A DNA stretch of 64,000 nucleotides. It comes from Roseovarius sp. EL26 (GTDB lineage Bacteria; Pseudomonadota; Alphaproteobacteria; Rhodobacterales; Rhodobacteraceae). Positions 9,454 to 19,658 of the stretch are shown piece after piece. Position numbers and translations under genes: made by a program. Under the pieces are notes generated by a model. The model was not told where the DNA came from. It saw only the letters and a list, made by a program, of their open reading frames with translations, and did no database searches. The stretch is from assembly GCF_900327775.1 (NCBI RefSeq), contig NZ_OUMZ01000006.1:534436-598435 (forward strand), read 5' to 3'. The number at the start of each line of letters is the position of its first letter. Within the stretch, counting starts at the first letter, position 1.

Positions 9454-10995
9454 TTACTGTTCTTTGCCTTTTGCAAGGGTGATGCGCAGGGCATCCCACA
9501 ATGAGGGCAACAAGATCAACGATACGGGCACAGCCGTGATTACGATGAAGCTTTGCAGCTTTGAGACGCCACCAGATCCGACTGAGATCAAGATGATCGC
9601 CATCAGGCCCATGGCAACACCCCAGAAGATGCGGATCGGCATCGAGGGTTGATCATTCTGGCTCATGGTGACGGAAATCACGTAAGTCATCGAGTCGCCA
9701 GTTGTAGCCACAAAGATCGTCGTCAAGATCAGGAACAGCGCGGAAACGATAAAGCCCATCGGCAATTGTTGGGTGATCGCCAGTAGGGCCGCGGGCAGGT
9801 TGAAGCCTTCGAACGGCCCCGAGATGGCACCCGGATCGGCAAGTTCAAAGGCGATGCCCGAGCCACCGACAATCGTGAACCAGAAGCTGGTCACAATTGG
9901 CGCCACAATCGACAGCATGATGATGATCGAACGGATCGAGCGGCCACGTGAAATACGCGCGATGAACATGGCCATCAATGGGCCGTATCCCATGAACCAT
10001 CCCCAAAAGAACACGGTCCACCAGCCCAGCCAACCGGGTTCGCCGAACAGGCCCGCGTCACCACGGTAAAGTGCCATATCAAAGAAGCTGCCGAGATAGG
10101 TAGTGAAGCCTCCAAAGAAGCTTTTGAAGATGAACAGCGTTGGGCCCATGATCAACATGAACAACAGCAGACCAGCCGCCAGAATCACGTTCACCCGGCT
10201 GAGGATTTGGATGCCCCGGGACACTCCCGTCATCGCGGAAATTGTATAGAGTGCAACAAGACCCACAATCACCGCTGCGCGTGTGCTAAAGCTATCTGGA
10301 ATGCCAAGCAGATCGTCCAAACCATAGCTGACCTGAAGGCCAAGAAAGCCGATTGGACCAACGGTGCCTGCAACAACCGCAATGATCGAAGATGCATCAG
10401 CAAACAGGCCGATTGGGCCGTTGATAGCTTTGTCGCCAAAGACCGGGTAAAGCAGAGTGCGCGGGGCCAGTGGCAGACCTTTTTCATAGTGATAGTGCAT
10501 TAGCATGACGGTTGTCAGGGATCCCAGAATCGCCCAGGCCAGAAAGCCCCAGTGCATGAAGCTTTGGGCCAGCGCAGGGTTCACTGCATCCATGGTTCCG
10601 GCTTCGGCACCAAAGACTGGCGGCGATGACAGAAAATGCGCCATGGGCTCGCCCGCCGCCCAGAACACACCACCACCCGCAAGCAGCGTACACATGATCA
10701 TCGCGCCCCATTGGAACATGGTGAATTCGGGGGCGGTTAAGCCACCCATAATCGCCTTGCCACCGGGCAGGATGCACAGGACCAGTCCGATCAGGAAGGT
10801 CGCCAGCAGCAGTACCTGCCAGTAGAGACCGAAATACGTAGCCGAGACATTGAAGCCCCAATCCACGAAGGCTGAAAGCGCATCCAGATTAACCAGCGCG
10901 ACGATACAGAAAAGAGCGATGAAGCCCCCCGAAACCGCAAAGAGCGGCTTATTGATAGAGCCCTTGCTCTTTTGCGAAATGTGCGCGTCCGTCAT
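9454..10995 (-). CDS. BCCT family transporter
   Basis: A 513-residue secondary transporter with about twelve hydrophobic segments. The BCCT signature region is clear (FFWGWFMGYGPLMAMFIARISRGRSIR), and the preceding TM segment contains GEPGWLGWWTVFFWGWF. The family imports quaternary ammonium or sulfonium compounds such as glycine betaine, choline, carnitine or DMSP; the typical aromatic substrate box cannot be resolved to one substrate here. DMSP or betaine would suit a marine organism. It has a 254-base upstream region before the MarR gene stop, so MarR control is possible but unproven. Confidence 0.93.
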   Translation of the reverse strand: MTDAHISQKSKGSINKPLFAVSGGFIALFCIVALVNLDALSAFVDWGFNVSATYFGLYWQVLLLATFLIGLVLCILPGGKAIMGGLTAPEFTMFQWGAMIMCTLLAGGGVFWAAGEPMAHFLSSPPVFGAEAGTMDAVNPALAQSFMHWGFLAWAILGSLTTVMLMHYHYEKGLPLAPRTLLYPVFGDKAINGPIGLFADASSIIAVVAGTVGPIGFLGLQVSYGLDDLLGIPDSFSTRAAVIVGLVALYTISAMTGVSRGIQILSRVNVILAAGLLLFMLIMGPTLFIFKSFFGGFTTYLGSFFDMALYRGDAGLFGEPGWLGWWTVFFWGWFMGYGPLMAMFIARISRGRSIRSIIIMLSIVAPIVTSFWFTIVGGSGIAFELADPGAISGPFEGFNLPAALLAITQQLPMGFIVSALFLILTTIFVATTGDSMTYVISVTMSQNDQPSMPIRIFWGVAMGLMAIILISVGSGGVSKLQSFIVITAVPVSLILLPSLWDALRITLAKGKEQ

Positions 10996-11249
10996 TGTCC
11001 CCTCCGTGGTGACGTGAATATGCCCGTCTGGGCAGTCTTGGGATTCGTGTGTGAATCGCGCTCATTTGGAGTGAGAGTTGATTTCAGTCAATCGTAATTT
11101 AGTGAAGGAAATTTCAACATTATTGAAATTTATGCAAGAGAGGTCAAATGCGCGCCTTTGCCTTAAAATTAAGGCCGGTTTGGAGCGTGTTAGCGTCGGT
11201 TTTAGGCTGAGTGGTGCTCTCGGCGCCTCAATCTTCCAGTGTTGAATTC

Positions 11250-11747
11250 TTAAGATTCCACAGCGCTTAATGCCACATCCAGAACATTTTTGAGCTGTGT
11301 GATATCGACGACATCATCGAGTTTGGAAAACAGCTCTCTATCGTAGGTCATTACCTCGGTCATTGCGCTTTCGACCAGTGTTTCACCGGAAGCAGTTAGG
11401 CACACGATCTTGCTGCGCCCGTCCATCGGGTTAGAGGCGCGTTCGATCAGTCCTCGACTCTCCAATTGAATGAGGATTTTTGTTGTACCGCCTGATGACA
11501 AAAGGGCCGACCGATATAGCTCGGTTGGGGTCAGCTGCCGCGGGTTTGGCTGCGCACGCAACGCCACGAGGATCTCAAAAGATGCATGGGACAGGTTGAA
11601 TTTACCCAAGACCTCTTCTGTGTTCATTCTAATCAGATCCTGAAATCTCAAGATCATAAATACAATGTCTGTTTCCGGGGCGTCGGCCGCAGGCCAATTC
11701 GTTTTGATGCGCGCCAAAAGGTCTTGGATTGGGATTCTGTCTGCCAT
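11250..11747 (-). CDS. MarR family transcriptional regulator
   Basis: 165 residues with the MarR winged helix: helix-turn-helix at LTPTELYRSALLSSGGTTKILIQLESRGLIER, wing at ASNPMDGRSKIVCLTASGETLVE. The first about 40 residues form the dimerisation helix region. The gene is divergent from an adenine-deaminase-type gene with 104 bases between them, which contain a near-perfect palindrome (11811-11828) that could be its operator. The BCCT transporter gene lies downstream on the same strand. Confidence 0.9.
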   Translation of the reverse strand: MADRIPIQDLLARIKTNWPAADAPETDIVFMILRFQDLIRMNTEEVLGKFNLSHASFEILVALRAQPNPRQLTPTELYRSALLSSGGTTKILIQLESRGLIERASNPMDGRSKIVCLTASGETLVESAMTEVMTYDRELFSKLDDVVDITQLKNVLDVALSAVES

Positions 11748-11810
11748 GCAAAAGGGTCCTCTGTTCTGGTGTACTTTATTTTATCTTTCTCGGAAGGCAA
11801 CTTTGCATTA

Positions 11811-11828
11811 TACCTTTCTAGAAAGATA
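11811..11828. promoter_or_regulatory. palindrome, possible MarR operator
   Basis: TACCTTTCTAGAAAGATA: a 12-bp perfect inverted repeat (CTTTCTAGAAAG, 11814-11825) extended to 18 bp with one mismatch pair. A half-site-like TATCTTTCT lies at 11781-11789. It sits in the divergent marR/deaminase promoter region, as MarR operators do. Regulation is inferred. Confidence 0.5.
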
Positions 11829-11851
11829 CCTTTCCATAAAGAGAGATCCAG

Positions 11852-12877
11852 ATGTCAAATCTATCCCATATGTTGATCAATCATCTGCCAAAAGCCGAGC
11901 TACACCTGCATATCGAAGGCACGTTAGAGCCCGAGATGATGCTTGAGTTGGCCAAGCGGAATGGCATCACCCTTCCTTATGCGACCGTCGAAGAGGTTGC
12001 CAAAGCCTATCAGTTCGACTGCCTGCAGGACTTTCTGGATCTCTATTATCAAGGCATGTCCGTTCTTTTGACAGAACGTGACTTTTATGACCTGACTTGG
12101 GCCTATCTTGTCCGGGTGCATGCCGATAGGTTGACCCATGTTGAGCTATTCTTTGACCCGCAAGCGCATACCGACCGTGGCGTTGCCTTTGAAACCGTTT
12201 TGGTGGGCATCACACAGGCGTTGGAAGCTGCCAAAAAAGAACTTGGCATCACCTCCAAATTGATCATGTGTTTCCTGCGGCACCTGCCTGAAGACGAGGC
12301 CTTTGAAGCATTGGAGTGTGCTTGTAAACATAAGGACCACATCTTTGGCGTTGGTCTGGACAGCAGCGAGCAGGGCCACCCCCCCGAGAAATTCGCCCGC
12401 GTTTTCGAAGCCGCCCGTAAGGAAGGCTTCACTCCAGTGGCCCATGTTGGCGAAGAGGGCACGGCGGAGAACGTCCGCACCGCGCTTGATGTGCTTAAGA
12501 TTGACCGCGTTGATCACGGCAACCATGCGCTAGATGACCCGGCTTTGGTTAGACGACTGGCGGATCAACAGACACCTCTGACCATGTGTCCAATTTCCAA
12601 TTTACGCCTTAAAGGGATACCAACTTTATCTGCCAGCCCAGTGAAGAAAGCACTGGATGCGGGCTTGTTGGTGACAGTGAATTCAGACGATCCATCCTAT
12701 TTTGGTGGCTATCTTAATGACAATTACCATGCTGTGGTCGATCATCTTGACCTGAGGGAACAAGACGTGGTGACACTGGCTAAAAACTCGTTCGCAGGTT
12801 CATTCATGAGCGATTCTGAGAAACAACAGCAATTGGATGCGATTGATCGGCAAATTGAGACATTGCACAAAGCATAG
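11852..12877 (+). CDS. adenosine/adenine deaminase family protein, likely adenine deaminase type 2
   Basis: 341-residue metal-dependent deaminase of the adenosine deaminase fold. Zinc and catalytic residues are visible: HLHIEGT near the N-terminus, HVGEEGT (His and catalytic Glu), VDHGNHA and NSDDPSYFGGY. The sequence GLDSSEQGHPPEKF replaces the LDLAGDE-like segment of true adenosine deaminases and resembles the Aah1-like adenine deaminase branch, so adenine to hypoxanthine conversion is the better guess. Purine salvage enzyme, cytoplasmic. An AGAGAG sequence precedes the ATG. Divergent from the MarR gene. Confidence 0.85.
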   Translation: MSNLSHMLINHLPKAELHLHIEGTLEPEMMLELAKRNGITLPYATVEEVAKAYQFDCLQDFLDLYYQGMSVLLTERDFYDLTWAYLVRVHADRLTHVELFFDPQAHTDRGVAFETVLVGITQALEAAKKELGITSKLIMCFLRHLPEDEAFEALECACKHKDHIFGVGLDSSEQGHPPEKFARVFEAARKEGFTPVAHVGEEGTAENVRTALDVLKIDRVDHGNHALDDPALVRRLADQQTPLTMCPISNLRLKGIPTLSASPVKKALDAGLLVTVNSDDPSYFGGYLNDNYHAVVDHLDLREQDVVTLAKNSFAGSFMSDSEKQQQLDAIDRQIETLHKA

Positions 12878-13062
12878 TCCATTAGGCAAGTTTAACTTTT
12901 GACCAAGACTTGAGCGTGATGGCAGGCAATTCGTTTCTGATCATGTGCTGTTTTGAGTAAAGCGTATCGGGACACACTGCGCATTTCACGGTCTGTTTTG
13001 CTGCTATCGCTTGAGACCAGAGGTTCGTGCAATAGAAATGCCATTGATTTGTGCCGAAAAAC

Positions 13063-13099
13063 AAAAGCCCCCGGTGCCGTTAGGGTGCCGGGGGCTTTT
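13063..13099. terminator. strong bidirectional terminator
   Basis: Perfect 12-bp stem (AAAAGCCCCCGG at 13063-13074, CCGGGGGCTTTT at 13088-13099) with a 13-base loop. The A/T ends of the stem give a U-tract in either direction. It sits between the deaminase gene and the convergent pckA stop at 13118 and probably serves pckA in particular. Confidence 0.92.
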
Positions 13100-13117
13100 A
13101 TAAACTTTGAAAGTTTC

Positions 13118-14716
13118 TTAACCCAGTGCGGCGGCTTTTACGTCGTCGTCGATATGGGGCAGGTATTGTGCGAAGTTATCGGCAAACATCTTTACCAGTT
13201 TGCCAGCCTGCGCGTCGTAGGCTGCGGTATCGGCCCAGGTCGAGCGCGGATCAAGCAAGCCAGCATCGACACCCGAAACAGTGACCGGCACATCAAAGCC
13301 AAAGTTGGAATCCTTGCGGAAGGTGGCCTCGTTCAGGGAGCCGTCAAGTGCAGCAGTCAGCAGGGCGCGGGTGGCTTTGATCGGCATGCGCGATCCGGTG
13401 CCATAACCGCCACCAGTCCAGCCGGTGTTGACCAGCCAGCAGGTGGCACCATGTTTGGCAATTTTGCTGCGCAGCAGATCGCCATAAGCCTCTGGGCGGC
13501 GAGGCATGAACGGCGCGCCAAAGCAGGTCGAGAATGTGGGTTCAGGTTCTGTTACGCCACGCTCAGTTCCGGCTACCTTGGAGGTGAAACCAGACAGGAA
13601 GTGATACATTGCTTGTGCCGGGGTCAGCCGTGCGATGGGGGGCAGTACACCAAAGGCATCACAAGTCAGCATGATCACGTTCTTGGGATGGCTACCAATA
13701 GCAGTTTCTGAAGCGTTCGAGATATATTCCAGCGGATAGGCGCAGCGCATGTTGGCGGTCAGGCTATCGTCGTTGAAATCCAGTTCCAGCGTTTCCTCAT
13801 CAAACACCATGTTTTCGATTACGGTGCCAGATTTTGACGTAGTGGCATAAATCTCTGGCTCTGCCTCGGCATTCAGGTTGATGGTCTTGGCATAGCAGCC
13901 GCCTTCAAAATTGAAGGTGCCCGTGTCAGACCAGCCATGTTCATCATCACCGATCAATGTACGTGCAGGGTCGGCTGACAGGGTGGTCTTACCCGTGCCC
14001 GACAGGCCGAAAAACACAGCGGTATCAACTGGGTTGTCTTTGGCGTGGTTGGCAGAGCAGTGCATCGGCATGATGCCCTTTTCAGGGAGAAGGTAATTCA
14101 GCAAGCTGAAGACGGACTTTTTGTTTTCACCGGCATATTCGGTACCACCGATTAGGATCATCTTGCGTTCAAAGTTCATCGCGATCACGGTTTCAGAGCG
14201 GCAGTTGTGCTTTTCCGGTGTCGCCTGAAAGCTGGGGCAGTTTATGACGGTGAAGTCAGAAGTGAAATTGTCCAGTGCGGCGCGTTCTGGACGGCGAAGC
14301 AAGTGACGAATGAACAGGTTGTGCCATGCCAACTCTGTTACCATGCGAACGTTGATGGCATGGGTCGGGTCAGCGCCACCGGTCAGGTCTTGCACGTAAT
14401 AGTCGCGACCCTTCATGTGCTCGAGCATGTCATTGTAGAGGGCGTCAAAGCCTTCTGGTGACATCTCAGCGTTGTTTTCCCACCAGATGTGATCTGCGAC
14501 ATCAGGGGTTTTAACAATGTGTTTGTCTTTTGGGGATCGGCCGGTGAATTTTCCTGTGGTCACCAGAAAAGCCCCGCCAAGGCCAAGGGTGCCTTCGTTG
14601 TTTTTCAGCGCCTGTTCGATCAGGGCTGGCTCGATCAGGTTGTAATAGACATTGCCCAGCCCGATGATTCCCTGATCTTCGAGTTGGAACTGCGGGTTTA
14701 CCCGTCCAAATGTCAT
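13118..14716 (-). CDS. pckA: phosphoenolpyruvate carboxykinase (ATP)
   Basis: Catalyses oxaloacetate + ATP to PEP + CO2 + ADP, the first committed step of gluconeogenesis. 532 residues from the ATG at 14716, chosen over 14749 because AGGAG precedes it and [17 protein letters not shown] matches the usual alphaproteobacterial start. Motifs: [12 protein letters not shown], kinase-1a P-loop [15 protein letters not shown], kinase-2 metal site [18 protein letters not shown], and [16 protein letters not shown]. Divergent from chvI, a conserved alphaproteobacterial arrangement. Confidence 0.97.
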   Translation of the reverse strand: MTFGRVNPQFQLEDQGIIGLGNVYYNLIEPALIEQALKNNEGTLGLGGAFLVTTGKFTGRSPKDKHIVKTPDVADHIWWENNAEMSPEGFDALYNDMLEHMKGRDYYVQDLTGGADPTHAINVRMVTELAWHNLFIRHLLRRPERAALDNFTSDFTVINCPSFQATPEKHNCRSETVIAMNFERKMILIGGTEYAGENKKSVFSLLNYLLPEKGIMPMHCSANHAKDNPVDTAVFFGLSGTGKTTLSADPARTLIGDDEHGWSDTGTFNFEGGCYAKTINLNAEAEPEIYATTSKSGTVIENMVFDEETLELDFNDDSLTANMRCAYPLEYISNASETAIGSHPKNVIMLTCDAFGVLPPIARLTPAQAMYHFLSGFTSKVAGTERGVTEPEPTFSTCFGAPFMPRRPEAYGDLLRSKIAKHGATCWLVNTGWTGGGYGTGSRMPIKATRALLTAALDGSLNEATFRKDSNFGFDVPVTVSGVDAGLLDPRSTWADTAAYDAQAGKLVKMFADNFAQYLPHIDDDVKAAALG

Positions 14717-15083
14717 GATATGCGCGCTCCTGTTCGCGATAATCGCCAATAGCTGGCGTGGAAATCGACTGGGCCCTACGAAAGGGCTCTGGCGATCTAT
14801 TGATAGTGGTTCGCCGCCTCATAACATGACGTTTCTGGAAAAGAACAGGACGCTTTTGAGGCGTTAGCGCAATCAAATACAAGTTAGCGCAACCAACGGC
14901 GAATTGATGCAGATCAAGCCCGAGATCAGTGAACTGACCAAGTCGAATTAGCGATTTCTAAGACATTTATGTCAAAAATGGGACACGATGTTGTCTGATT
15001 CGTAAATTTCCGTTGATTGCGAGGGGCTAAGGTGCACATAGTGGGCTTAAAAAATAAGGCAGAGTAGTGGAAGGGAATTTGTA
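14717..15083. promoter_or_regulatory. divergent pckA / chvI promoter region
   Basis: 367 bases between the two divergent starts, holding both promoters. A near palindrome CATTTATGTCAAAAATG (about 14963-14979) lies on the chvI side. ChvI is known to bind upstream of its own gene in related bacteria, but no site can be assigned here with certainty. No supported coding region. Confidence 0.5.
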
Positions 15084-15785
15084 ATGTCGAGAATCGCCCT
15101 AGTGGACGATGACAGGAATATTCTGACATCTGTTTCGATGACCCTTGAGGCTGAGGGTTTCGAAGTTGAAACATATAACGACGGGCAGCAGGCATTTGAT
15201 GCGTTCAGTAAGAAATTGCCGGATATGGCTGTGCTGGATATCAAGATGCCACGCATGGATGGCATGGACTTGCTGCAACGCCTACGACAAAAATCATCGA
15301 TGCCGGTCATTTTCCTGACCTCAAAAGATGATGAGATCGACGAAGTTCTTGGGCTTCGAATGGGTGCTGACGATTACGTGAAAAAACCTTTCTCACAACG
15401 ACTTTTGGTCGAACGCATCCGTGCCCTTTTGCGCCGACAGGAAGCCGTCGAAGGCAATCTGGTCGGCGATACAGAAGAAACCAAGATGATCGAACGTGGC
15501 GAACTGCGGATGGATCCGTTGCGACATGCAGTGTCTTGGAAGGGCCGGGATGTTTCGTTGACCGTAACCGAATTCCTGTTGCTGCAGGCGTTAGCCCAAC
15601 GTCCGGGTTTCGTGAAGAGTCGGGACCAACTGATGGACGTCGCCTATGATGATCAGGTCTATGTTGATGACCGCACTATTGACAGTCATATTAAGCGACT
15701 ACGCAAAAAACTGCGTATGGTAGATGGCGAATTTTCAGCGATCGAAACGCTTTATGGAATCGGCTATCGGTATAATGAGGAATAA
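15084..15785 (+). CDS. chvI: response regulator ChvI
   Basis: 233 residues: receiver domain with the phospho-Asp in [16 protein letters not shown], conserved Thr/Lys ([16 protein letters not shown]), then an OmpR-type winged-helix DNA-binding domain ([46 protein letters not shown]). Its stop overlaps the chvG start (TAATG). The ChvG/ChvI pair senses envelope or acid stress in alphaproteobacteria and the adjacent pckA and PTS-type genes are its usual neighbours. Confidence 0.95.
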   Translation: MSRIALVDDDRNILTSVSMTLEAEGFEVETYNDGQQAFDAFSKKLPDMAVLDIKMPRMDGMDLLQRLRQKSSMPVIFLTSKDDEIDEVLGLRMGADDYVKKPFSQRLLVERIRALLRRQEAVEGNLVGDTEETKMIERGELRMDPLRHAVSWKGRDVSLTVTEFLLLQALAQRPGFVKSRDQLMDVAYDDQVYVDDRTIDSHIKRLRKKLRMVDGEFSAIETLYGIGYRYNEE

Positions 15786-17494
15786 TGGCGCTGGCCGAAC
15801 CAATGGATTCTCGAGAAAGCCCTTCGAAAAGTGATAACGTCCTGCTGGGCGACGAATTTGTAGCGCCAGACAATCTTGTCGAAGCTGAAATGCGAATGAA
15901 TCGTGCCCAGCGCGGTTTTGTATCACTGCGCAATTCGCCTCTGACGCGGAAAATTGTGACGTTCAACCTGATTGCGCTGAACGTGTTGGTGGCGGGGATT
16001 CTGTATCTCAATGCGTCTCGTGATGGTCTCGCTGAACAGCGTGCGAACGGCCTTGTCGGTGATGTCGAGTTGATCGCAGATGTGTTTGAGGCGCAACTGC
16101 CCGCGGGGGTGCCGGTTAGCTTGGCCAGCGGCGATGGAATCAATGTTCATGCTACGTTAAGCGGTTTGGATATCCAGGAAGGTATCGAAGTTTATTTCTT
16201 TGATGTCAAAGGTCAGCTGATTGGTCAGATGGCTGGTGCTGCTTCTACTATTTCTGAGGCCGATGACCATAGTCCAACCTGGATTACGGATATGTTGAGC
16301 AATTTATGGGCTACACTGTCTTCCCCGTTTTCCACGCAAGAGGTGCGTGACCCGTATGCTGATGTCGAAGAACAACTGCGCGCGATGGTTGCGCCGACGG
16401 TGAATCAGGGTCTGCAGGTTTCGACTGGGCAAACCTCAAATAGCGGCGTTTTTTCCGTCTCAACCCCGGTTATGCATAATGGCGCGCCGATTGCTGTTAT
16501 TGCCTTGGCCAGCGCCACAGGTGAAATTGACCGACTTGTTCGGGTTGAGCGAGAGCGTGTCTTGCAAATGTTCTTGGTGGCGACGCTGGTCTCGATCGGG
16601 TTGAGTTTGTTGCTTGCGTCAACCATCGCGAACCCGCTAGCGGATCTAGCGTCAGCTGCGGAACTTGGTGGCGCAAAGGACAGGAATCAGAGATCGAATG
16701 GGCGGATTCGTATCCCAGATCTTACGGCTAGGCCCGATGAGATTGGCCGTCTCAGCGGTGCTTTGCGGGGCATGGTGGCCGCACTCTATCACCGGATTGA
16801 CGCCAATGAACAGTTCGCAGCGGATGTGGCGCATGAAATCAAAAACCCGCTGGCTTCTTTGCGTTCGGCGGTGGGTACGATGCGCGTGGCCAAACGAGAT
16901 GATCAGCGCGAAAAACTGCTGCAGGTAATTGAACATGATGTGCGTCGGCTTGATCGTTTGGTGAGCGATATCTCGGATGCATCACGGCTTGATAGTGAGC
17001 TGGTCAAAGAAACCCAAGAAGAATTCGACCTTGTCTCAATGCTAAGCAATCTCGGACAGTATCTTGGTGCGCAAGCAGAAAAAAAAGGTATCGAGTTCAT
17101 TACCGATTTCCCCCAACACCCGGTTAAATTAACTGGGCTTGAAGGGCGGCTTGCGCAAGTGTTTGTTAATCTGATTACCAATGCGATCAGTTTTTGCGAA
17201 GATGGTGATGCGATTCGCCTGTGGGTACGCCAGCGTGAAAATCGGGTTGTGATTGTCGTCGAAGACACAGGCCCGGGCATTCCCGAACAGGCCCTGACCA
17301 AGATTTTTCAACGCTTCTATTCGCAGCGCAACGAAAACGATTTCGGGAATAACTCGGGCTTGGGCTTGTCTATCTCCAAACAGATTGTTGAGGCACATGA
17401 TGGCGTGATTTGGGCTGAAAATATTCGCCCAACGGATGCTGATGTGACCTCTGACCCCCTTGGTGCGCGCTTTGTGGTCGGTTTGCCGACCTGA
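15785..17494 (+). CDS. chvG: sensor histidine kinase ChvG
   Basis: 569 residues. One TM segment near residues 60-77 (VTFNLIALNVLVAGILYLNAS), a periplasmic sensor region of about 180 residues, a second TM near 260-280 (MFLVATLVSIGLSLLLASTIA), HAMP, then HisKA with the phospho-His in ADVAHEIKNPLASLRSAV, and HATPase boxes N (VFVNLITNAISFC), G1 (VVEDTGPGIPE) and G2 (NSGLGLSISKQIVE). Full length. Translationally coupled to chvI through the TAATG overlap. Confidence 0.95.
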   Translation: MALAEPMDSRESPSKSDNVLLGDEFVAPDNLVEAEMRMNRAQRGFVSLRNSPLTRKIVTFNLIALNVLVAGILYLNASRDGLAEQRANGLVGDVELIADVFEAQLPAGVPVSLASGDGINVHATLSGLDIQEGIEVYFFDVKGQLIGQMAGAASTISEADDHSPTWITDMLSNLWATLSSPFSTQEVRDPYADVEEQLRAMVAPTVNQGLQVSTGQTSNSGVFSVSTPVMHNGAPIAVIALASATGEIDRLVRVERERVLQMFLVATLVSIGLSLLLASTIANPLADLASAAELGGAKDRNQRSNGRIRIPDLTARPDEIGRLSGALRGMVAALYHRIDANEQFAADVAHEIKNPLASLRSAVGTMRVAKRDDQREKLLQVIEHDVRRLDRLVSDISDASRLDSELVKETQEEFDLVSMLSNLGQYLGAQAEKKGIEFITDFPQHPVKLTGLEGRLAQVFVNLITNAISFCEDGDAIRLWVRQRENRVVIVVEDTGPGIPEQALTKIFQRFYSQRNENDFGNNSGLGLSISKQIVEAHDGVIWAENIRPTDADVTSDPLGARFVVGLPT

Positions 17495-17529
17495 TGTCAT
17501 GAAATCGGACTGCCGAAATAGGCCACCCC

Positions 17530-17970
17530 ATGCCTGACATTACCGTATATAGTGAAGAATACACGGTGCACGCAACGACGGTTGCGCATTCTGGTCATGC
17601 GGTGTTGATCCGGGGCGCATCGGGGCAGGGAAAGTCTGGGCTTGCTTTGCAGCTTTTAGCATTGGGTGCAGAGCTGGTCTCGGATGACAGAACCCGGATT
17701 TGGTCACAGGGTGATACCTTGATGTCAGATGCGCCAGATACAATACGTGATCAGATTGAGGCCCGCGGTGTAGGGATAATGACGTCCCCCAGTTGTGGGC
17801 CGAGACCGGTCTCTTTAATCGTGGACCTTGATCACGCGGAACAAGACCGTTTGCCAAAATGGCATCAAGACACGTTGCAGGGCATTTGCCTTCCAGTGTT
17901 GTATCACGCTGATTTTGTGCATTTTCCGGCGGCGATTTTACTCTATCTTAAATATGGTCGAGTGGGCTGA
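17530..17970 (+). CDS. hprK: HPr kinase/phosphatase, short alphaproteobacterial form
   Basis: 146 residues; contains only the C-terminal kinase domain of HprK, the normal form in alphaproteobacteria, so it is not a truncation. Walker A is GASGQGKSG and the HprK signature is IEARGVGIM. It phosphorylates HPr on a serine. Follows chvG by 35 bases and precedes rapZ by 12, in the conserved chvI-chvG-hprK-rapZ-EIIA-HPr order. Confidence 0.95.
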   Translation: MPDITVYSEEYTVHATTVAHSGHAVLIRGASGQGKSGLALQLLALGAELVSDDRTRIWSQGDTLMSDAPDTIRDQIEARGVGIMTSPSCGPRPVSLIVDLDHAEQDRLPKWHQDTLQGICLPVLYHADFVHFPAAILLYLKYGRVG

Positions 17971-17982
17971 GGATACGAACAT

Positions 17983-18882
17983 ATGGCAGAGCTTTCAAAA
18001 GCTGGGGAAGACCTGATCAAAGCACGTCTTGTGCTTGTGACCGGACCGTCCGGTGCGGGGCGCACCACTGCCATCCGTGCGCTCGAGGATATGGGGTATG
18101 AGGCCATTGACAATGTGCCATTGTCCCTATTGCCGCGCTTGCTGGATGGACCCGCGCCGGACCGACCGATTGTTCTCGGCATTGATACCCGAAATCGAGA
18201 TTTTTCCACCAGCGCGCTCATCGAAGCAATCGATAATGTCGGGCGTATGGCCGATGCCGCGATGCAGGTGCTGTATCTGGATTGCACGGCTGAGGTGCTG
18301 CTGCGCCGGTTTTCCGAAACGCGTCGCCGTCACCCTTTGGCTCCGGCGGAGCGTCCCGAAGCGGGGATCGCCAAGGAGTTCGACCTACTAGGGCCAATTC
18401 GGGCCCGCGCCGATTTGTTGATGGAGACATCAGAGATGTCACCGCGCGACTTACGAGCAGAACTTGAACTGTGGTTTGCACCCAGAGTGGCCGGAAGACG
18501 TCTGGCGGTATCGGTACATTCGTTTTCTTATAAACGGGGCCTGCCGCGTGGGTTGGACATGATGTATGACTGCCGATTTTTGCGCAATCCGTATTGGGAT
18601 GAGGAACTGCGTGACGGAGATGGTCGAGATGTCAATGTGCAATCTTATATTGCGCAGGATGCGCGATTTGAGGATTTCTGCACACGGGTCAGTGAAATGG
18701 CTAAGTTTCTGTTGCCAGCCTACGAGGCTGAGGGCAAAGCCTACCTTTCCATCGGGTTTGGCTGTACAGGCGGGCAACACCGCAGTGTCACAATGGCAGA
18801 AACTTTGGCTCAAACCCTTGCAGAAGGGGGCTGGCAAGTGTCAATTAGACATCGCGAACTGGAACGGCGCGGCCTGACCTGA
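17983..18882 (+). CDS. rapZ: RNase adapter protein RapZ / P-loop YvcJ family
   Basis: 299 residues. N-terminal P-loop ([22 protein letters not shown]), the conserved [11 protein letters not shown] segment and a C-terminal domain with [11 protein letters not shown]. In enterobacteria RapZ binds GlmZ RNA and controls glucosamine-6-phosphate synthase; in alphaproteobacteria its RNA partners are less defined. Lies within the PTS-type operon. Confidence 0.95.
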   Translation: MAELSKAGEDLIKARLVLVTGPSGAGRTTAIRALEDMGYEAIDNVPLSLLPRLLDGPAPDRPIVLGIDTRNRDFSTSALIEAIDNVGRMADAAMQVLYLDCTAEVLLRRFSETRRRHPLAPAERPEAGIAKEFDLLGPIRARADLLMETSEMSPRDLRAELELWFAPRVAGRRLAVSVHSFSYKRGLPRGLDMMYDCRFLRNPYWDEELRDGDGRDVNVQSYIAQDARFEDFCTRVSEMAKFLLPAYEAEGKAYLSIGFGCTGGQHRSVTMAETLAQTLAEGGWQVSIRHRELERRGLT

Positions 18883-18932
18883 AATGAACAGGCCACCTGA
18901 TCCAATTGAATGGACTCTGGGAGCAGATAACA

Positions 18933-19325
18933 GTGATCGGAATTGTGATCGTTGCACATGGTGGATTAGCAGGGGAATATCTGCGGGCGATAGAACACGT
19001 CGTTGGTCAGCAGCCGGGTATCCAGGCCATCACTATTGAAAAAGATCACGACCGTAGTGCCAAACAAACTGAAATCAGTCGGGCGGCAGATGCGGTAGAC
19101 ACCGGAGACGGCGTTGTGGTCGCGACAGACATTTTTGGCGGCTCACCCTCCAATCTGTCGCTGTCAGCCTGTCAGGCGAAAAACCGTTGTGTAGTCTATG
19201 GCGTCAACCTGCCCTTGTTGATCAAGCTGGCAAAGTCCCGCCATCGCCCCTTGCCCGACGCGGTTAGTTCTGCTTTGGAAGCGGGACGTAAGTATATGAA
19301 CAGCTATAATGTTTCAGCCAAATAA
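18933..19325 (+). CDS. PTS EIIA-Man domain protein
   Basis: 130 residues from the GTG at 18933; GGGAG precedes it and the resulting start, MIGIVIVAHGGLAGEYLRA, matches family N-termini, so the longer TTG frame from 18906 is not used. The His of VAHGG is the phosphorylated residue. Alphaproteobacteria of this type have no mannose permease here; the protein acts in a regulatory phospho-relay with the neighbouring HPr and HprK. Confidence 0.93.
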   Translation: MIGIVIVAHGGLAGEYLRAIEHVVGQQPGIQAITIEKDHDRSAKQTEISRAADAVDTGDGVVVATDIFGGSPSNLSLSACQAKNRCVVYGVNLPLLIKLAKSRHRPLPDAVSSALEAGRKYMNSYNVSAK

Positions 19326-19345
19326 GACGGAAAGATTACACCCTG

Positions 19346-19624
19346 ATGACTGAAATGAATTCAAGACAATTGGATATTGTGAATGAAAAAGGCCTGCATG
19401 CACGGGCCGCTGCCAAATTCGTGGAAGTGGTCGAAGGTTTTGATGCCTATGCGACTGTGTCTTTGAACGGACAGTCGACCGGTGGCGATAGCATAATGGG
19501 GCTTTTGATGTTGGCAGCCTCCAGAGGAACCACTATTGACGTGCAAACTTCGGGCCCGGATGCGGTGCCGCTCGCAGATGCGGTGCAGGCTTTGGTGGCG
19601 GACAGGTTCGGCGAAGACATGTAA
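19346..19624 (+). CDS. ptsH: HPr phosphocarrier protein
   Basis: 92 residues with both regulatory sites: His in NEKGLHARAAAKF (phosphorylated by EI) and the Ser of GGDSIMGLLMLAAS (substrate of HprK). Last PTS component of the operon; EI is not in the window. Starts 20 bases after the EIIA stop. Confidence 0.96.
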   Translation: MTEMNSRQLDIVNEKGLHARAAAKFVEVVEGFDAYATVSLNGQSTGGDSIMGLLMLAASRGTTIDVQTSGPDAVPLADAVQALVADRFGEDM

Positions 19625-19658
19625 AGTGCGATAGTGCTGTAGGACGGGGACAGACCAA

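Noticed and set aside
17530..17970. HprK as a truncated pseudogene
   Set aside because: The short form with only the kinase domain is normal in alphaproteobacteria, and P-loop and signature are intact.
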